A stretch of 64,000 nt of DNA from Irpex lacteus. Its lineage: Eukaryota; Basidiomycota; Agaricomycetes; Polyporales; Irpicaceae. Under the pieces are notes generated by a model. It did not search any database and was not told the DNA's origin. It saw only the letters and a list, made by a program, of their open reading frames with translations. A program made the position numbers and the translations under genes. This document shows positions 59,374 to 64,000 of this stretch, piece after piece. The number at the start of each line of letters is the position of its first letter. The first letter of the stretch is position 1. The stretch lies in assembly GCA_001986395.2 (NCBI GenBank), contig MQVO02000010.1, forward strand, positions 558,001 to 622,000, read 5' to 3'.

Positions 59374-61034
59374 TTAGCGACCAAGAGCTTCATTGAGGAT
59401 ATCTTCAGATTTACTCCATTGTCTACCTACAAGAGATCGCCGAATATTAGCTCTCGGTTGCATGGAATAGGAGTGTATAAAACAAGACTAGACGTACCAG
59501 TAGGCTTGCACGCGCGGTCAACCTCAATCCATTTCTTCACACCCGCGTCTCCGTCCAGTCCCGGAACATGATCCTCCGCCCTGCGGAAAAACACGAGTAT
59601 GAAGGTCTTTGCACCCAGCGGCTTGAGAAGTGTTGGGAATCGTTTGATGCATTCCTTAAAGAGTACGTAAGTCCCTAATCGAAGAATGATCGTGCATGGC
59701 GAAGGGTGCCGCTGAATTGATTTCATGAAGAGCTCGAGGTCGACGATGGAGAGCTGAGGCGAGTCTGCAGCTTGGAGGCCAGTGGGAGGTCTTATTAGAA
59801 CGTTCAGGCAAACTATTCGAGTTCGTATTGGCGGGGTACGTCCTGATTCGATGCTTGATGTGGGAGAGGACTTGACCTCGCTGAAGAATTGCATGGAGAC
59901 TGCGACGTGGTTGGGTGGAGGCTGAAAAATGTCAAGCGCGAACGAGTGATACTCGTTGTCCACATTCGAGAGCGCTGCACAACCGGAACGTCAGTCATCA
60001 GGTTACTAGGTAAGCCGATAGTAGTGCTCACAGCCTCTGATGAGATATTTGACTGCCTTATCCTCTTGCTCAGGCTGCGGCGCCTTCCGATGATAGTCGC
60101 CAACAACGTTCATGAGGTTCATCGCAAAGGCATAGTCCTGACTAGCAATTAGGCGGAGCGGAAAGTCGGGATACATCGTCACAACTTGAAGGCAGATGAT
60201 GAGATCGTCCGTGCACCGACTAGCATGAACTTCGATCGATTTCCGACGGCGAATCGCAGGTTTGAAGAATTGGGCAAAGCTGTTGGGCGTTTTGCCGTCC
60301 CACGTCAGGTCGGTCAAGTAGTACTTTTCAGCGGTGTTGAAGTATTTGAAGTACTTGACTAAGTGGCTGAATGAAGGGAAGTTGAGCGTGTTAATCAAAA
60401 CACGCCCGTACGCCGTCGCGGTAGGAGGAGGTGTTCCGAGGTTCGTAACGCTCCAGTGAGGGGTGTCGTGTCTCAGCTGAGGAACGTCAGCTGGCAGGGG
60501 CCCGGTAATCGTCACCACTTCGAGTTTTCCTCGAGTCTGGGGTAGATAGATAAGGTCGAGGTACGAACGCCTGGACCTCTCACAGACCACCGCCACCTCG
60601 ATATTTTTGATCAGCTTGCAAATGGGAACGAGGTTGCGGCACCCGTCGACGGAATACTTCCTGAACAGCTCGGCCTTCTCGAGTGACCATATGTAGAAGG
60701 TCGCGCCGGTGAACATGTATTCCCGACAACGATTGGCCCAATATAGGCAGACGAGCGAGCAGCTTCTCAGCGTGTACGCTGGACCAGCCTTGTCGAACTC
60801 TATCCAAATATGCCGCCTGTCGACCTTTTTCTTTCCTCTGGTCTCCTTTCTTATCCGTTCGAAGGTTTCGGCTCGATCATCGTTGAGGCTTGCCCATTTG
60901 AGGACGATGGGGAATAGTTCGGGCGGAAGAATCGCACCTATCCCTGGCTCGTCTGAAGATTCTTGGGTTGTTTCTGCCACGCGCTTTCGCCTTGGATGGA
61001 GGACCGAACGAATTTTAGACCGAATCTTCTTCAT
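59374..61034 (-). CDS. F-box-like protein, cluster member 4
   Basis: Predicted 510 residues from exons 61034-60032, 59974-59498 and 59426-59374. The F-box-like region is LPPELFPIVLKWASLNDDR plus LRSCSLVCLYWANRCREYMF, with the KAGPAYTL link as in member 3. Family blocks: LIYLPQTRGKLEVVTITGP, DTPHWSV, FPSFSHLVKYFKYF, RCTDDLIICL, PDFPLRLI. The C-terminal domain is shorter and the end reads WIEVDRACKPTG followed by RQWSKSEDIL in the last exon. Nearest relative is member 3. Probably a substrate adaptor; target unknown. Confidence 0.73.
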
Positions 61035-61755
61035 TATGAGGCCTTCTCACGCTGCGATTTGTCCGTCGATGAAGCGCGTGGGATGCTGGAAGGTTATCGT
61101 GGCTAATTCAGTGCACGGAATATGACACGACATTCTAAGTTTAACTTACATTGCAGAGATGGTCGTGATCGTTGCGAAGAGCCAGACCAGGCATTGCTGT
61201 CGACTGGAACGTGGAACATCAACATGAGGAAGGTTGCCAAAACATGCGGTAAACAAGCACCTACAAGAATAGCGGGTCGTGGGCTGGGTGGGACCCTTCG
61301 AGATGCATATATGTGCGAGTGCATTTAGTTTCACTACTCATATGGCTATCACTCTCGATACTCCTGAGGTAATTCGGTGGTTATCAGACGTGAAGACAGC
61401 AGCGGCCTGAATAAGTATCTCACCAAGAATAATTACTAAAGATACATAAGATATTTGACGGACTCAGACATCCTCACTAAATTTGCTGTGTATTCCAGAT
61501 TTCTGTCGCATTTGAAGAGAGATAAGGGTCGTAAAGTGAAGATGGACCGTGACGAAGCCTCGAAGAGGTCGCGGAAGGAGATGAGAAAGGCGCTTATCAC
61601 GTCGTGCCTTTCGCACGTGATCGTTCACAGCAGACGCGAGCGGCGAGCGCCAATATCGCGAACGCGTTCTCCGTGTCTCTCACTCACCATTGCCTCATTC
61701 AGCAATCTCAATTCAGCCAACTCCTTCTGTGTACAACCCCATACAGCAGGGTGTT
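61035..61755. other. divergent promoter region, F-box-like member 4 and SMC4
   Basis: Contains a cluster of MBF-type sites near the SMC4 start (61633-61667). An in-frame ATG at 61690 would add 22 residues to SMC4. No other gene was seen. Confidence 0.45.
61633..61667. promoter_or_regulatory. MCB/E2F-like site cluster upstream of SMC4
   Basis: GACGCGA at 61633-61639, TCGCGA at 61656-61661 and the perfect MCB box ACGCGT at 61662-61667 lie within 35 bp, about 90 bp before the chosen SMC4 start. In yeasts such sites bind MBF and give G1/S expression; condensin genes are plausible targets. Confidence 0.45.
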
Positions 61756-64000
61756 ATGCCACCAAGAAGGTCAAGTCGCTCCCGTGGAGCCTCAGTCGAA
61801 CCAGCCCAGCCCGCTGCACCCTCGAGCAAACGAAAACGCCCATTACACGATGCCAACCAGCCGACCGACAATGAAGAGGACGTGAAACCGACTGTGAAAG
61901 GAAGGAGAGCGACGAGAGGCAAGGCGAAGGTGCTTGAAGATGTCAGGGAGTCGGATGAAGAGGAGGAGGAAGAGGTGGAGGCGCCGCCTGTGAAGAAGTC
62001 GCGTCCGAGTCTGGAGGCAGAGGAGAGTGACTCGGAGGACGAGTTGATTTCGCAACCGAGAAGGAGGAATGTACGTGCTGGGTCGAGGAAACCTTCGTCT
62101 GTGGTGGTGCCGTCTGCGCCGCCAGCGCGGAAGGGTAGAGCGGCGAAGAAGGTCGTCGCGGTGTCTTCAGACTCAGACTCGGAGGAAGAACAGGCGGCAA
62201 AGGAAGAAGACGACGAAGAAGAAGATAAAGAAGAGGAGGTCAAGCCACGTCCGTCGAGACGTAAATCCTCCAAGGCAGTCGACGTATCGTCAGATGACGA
62301 CTTCGAAGACGAGAAGCCCGCGCGAAGAGGGAAAGCCACTCGAGGAACGGCTGCACGAGGGAGACGCGGCCGAACCTCCGTACCCCCACGCGCATCCTCC
62401 TCCTCTGCTAGGGGAAGAGGCCGAGGTCGAGGTAGCAGAGCCGTCTCCGTAGTCTCTGAGGTGGACTCTGAGGCGGCTGTCGAAGCGCAAGCTGTCCAGG
62501 ATGACGGCGAGGAGTCGGACAGCCTTTCCTACGCTGATCCCGAACCCGTTTCGAGGCCTGCTGCACCGCGTCCCATTGAGCCTATTGCTGAAGAAGCTGA
62601 AGAAGAGGAAGAGCACTCGTTGCTGGAGCCAGAAGTCCCTCGTACGCCTACGCCCAAACCGCAGGCGCACGTCCAGCCGGCTGTGAATGTGGAACCACAG
62701 GGTCCGAAGGCGAGGCTTGTTATTCATAAGATGGTGCTTGTGAATTTTAAGAGTTATGCGGGGAGGCAGGAGATTGGACCGTTCCATAAGGTGCGTTCTT
62801 CTACTTCCTCTTCTACTCTCACTCCTCCTCTCTATAGTACGTTACTAGAATGAATGCTGACACATCCCCAAGTCATTCTCAGCGATCGTAGGCCCCAACG
62901 GCTCCGGCAAGTCCAACACCATCGACGCCCTCCTCTTCGTCTTCGGGTACCGCGCGTCGAAGATGAGGCAGGGCAAGCTGTCCGAGCTCATACATAACTC
63001 CGCGCGCCACCCGGATTTAGACGACTGTAGCGTGGAGGTGCACTTCCGCGAAATCACTGACCTTGTGAGTATCGAACACTCCTTTACACCTTGCATGGCT
63101 ACTCACCCTGCGGAATGGCAGCCTGGTCCAGATGAATTCGAGGTGGTACCGAACTCGGGGCTGGTCGTTACGCGCACGGCGTATAAGAACAACTCTAGCA
63201 AGTACAGCATTAACGGGCGTGCGAGTAATTATAAGGAGGTGCAAACGCTGCTGAAGGGTAGGGGGATTGATTTGGATCATAATCGGTTTTTGATCCTTCA
63301 GGTGAGTGTGGTATCAGATTCTGGGAGTTCTTCGTTTGCTCTTCGATAATTCTTAGCTTGTTATATCTATTATTAGCCTCGCATCCTTACGACGAGGATA
63401 AGACGAGGTCGTGAACGTCTTCTCATTGACTCTTACTCGCCTCGCTCGGCTGCGTCACGCTCGCGCATACCCTTTCTCTTGTTTCACGAGTTTCGACTGC
63501 GTAAGGGCTTCACGATGTGCAGCCTGTCACTGGTAGTAGTCAGCTTCCTCTCGCAGAGACGTAGTCCACTCGGTCACCTTTCCTTCCCATGGTTCCTTTC
63601 TCTCACTTTCTTCCCTCTTTCGCCTTCGCCTTCGAATTCCACCAACACCTGAACCACATTTTCCCCCCTGCTGCCATGCCGTTGTTCTCTTTCAGCCCTC
63701 TTTCCCGCCATAGCTCGTCGAAGTGAGGCCAGCTCGAGAGGGCATGGTATTCGTACTCTCGTTTGCCCGTCGAACACGTTTTCCTACCCTTCGCATATTT
63801 GCTAGTTCATATTCAACCCATATCCATATCTACACTCATACTTGACGACCTGATGATACTAACACATCCGTCACAGGGCGAAGTCGAATCCATCGCTCAA
63901 ATGAAGCCCAAAGCGCCCTCTGAGCACGAAGACGGCCTCCTCGAATACCTCGAAGACATCATCGGCACCACCCAATACAAGGCGCCCATCGAAGAGACCA
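61756..64000 (+). CDS. SMC4: SMC4, condensin subunit, 3' part beyond window
   Basis: N-terminal third of an SMC ATPase. Exons are 61756-62790, 62873-63064, 63122-63301 and 63877 to beyond 64000; phases close. The start MPPRRSSRSRG was preferred; an in-frame ATG at 61690 would add 22 residues. A roughly 310-residue charged, low-complexity N-terminal extension (alternating acidic and Lys/Arg runs) precedes the head domain: LVIHKMVLVNFKSYAGRQEI, Walker A GPNGSGKSN, DALLFVFGYRASKMRQGKLS (SMC4-type), HFREI, then LILQGEVESIAQMKPKAP, the signature that separates SMC4 from SMC1-3. SMC4 pairs with SMC2 in condensin for mitotic chromosome compaction. The intron at 63302-63876 is 575 bp, about ten times the local norm. 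Confidence 0.93.

Overview
The window looks like nuclear DNA of a filamentous basidiomycete, most likely a wood-decay agaricomycete. The reasons are short GT-AG introns (mostly 45-70 bp) in nearly every gene, compact spacing on both strands, secreted plant-cell-wall enzymes (a GH53 galactanase and a GH5 mannanase with a fungal CBM1), and clusters of MYND-finger and F-box-like genes of the kind expanded in Agaricomycetes. No bacterial, viral, CRISPR or rRNA feature was seen. I rebuilt exon structures by hand from splice signals, reading frame and family motifs. Lengths given are for those models.

Layout. 1-3035 (-): acid sphingomyelinase, running off the left edge. 3668-10779 (-): three tandem MYND zinc-finger paralogues with identical intron positions. 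12870-16954 (+): large low-complexity protein of unknown function. 17329-17723: a perfect 183-bp-arm palindromic insertion flanked by a 9-bp target duplication (Mutator-type MITE or foldback element). 19450-19710 (-): conserved-looking 86-residue protein. 22012-26485 (-): CSC1/OSCA-type membrane protein. 27066-27395 (-): small protein with an N-myristoylation motif. 28670-31035 (-): a paralogue of the 12870 gene. 32755-34009 (-): GH53 galactanase. 35132-37568 (+): SLY1. 37781-39019 (-): mitochondrial Bax-inhibitor-like protein (GHITM/TMBIM5). 39383-40819 (-) and 41013-41682 (+): a FAR1/WRKY-GCM1-like zinc protein divergent from a dolichyldiphosphatase. 41753-43000 (-): APH-type phosphotransferase. 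43589-45550 (-): CBM1-GH5 mannanase with an apparent one-base frameshift. 48237-61034 (-): four F-box-like paralogues in two subtypes. 61756-64000 (+): SMC4, cut by the right edge.

The housekeeping genes (SLY1 in ER-Golgi fusion, SMC4 in condensin, dolichyldiphosphatase in N-glycosylation, the TMBIM5-like inner-membrane protein) are interleaved with accessory material (carbohydrate-active enzymes, tandem MYND and F-box families, the palindromic element). There is no biosynthetic cluster and no sign that the genes form one pathway. The most unusual items are the perfect palindromic element, the pair of paralogous orphan genes sharing a roughly 120-residue domain and exon layout, the two tandem families, and the mannanase frameshift. 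Intergenic stretches around 10.8-12.8, 17.7-22.0, 31.0-32.7, 45.6-48.2 and 50.4-53.5 kb show no recognisable gene.
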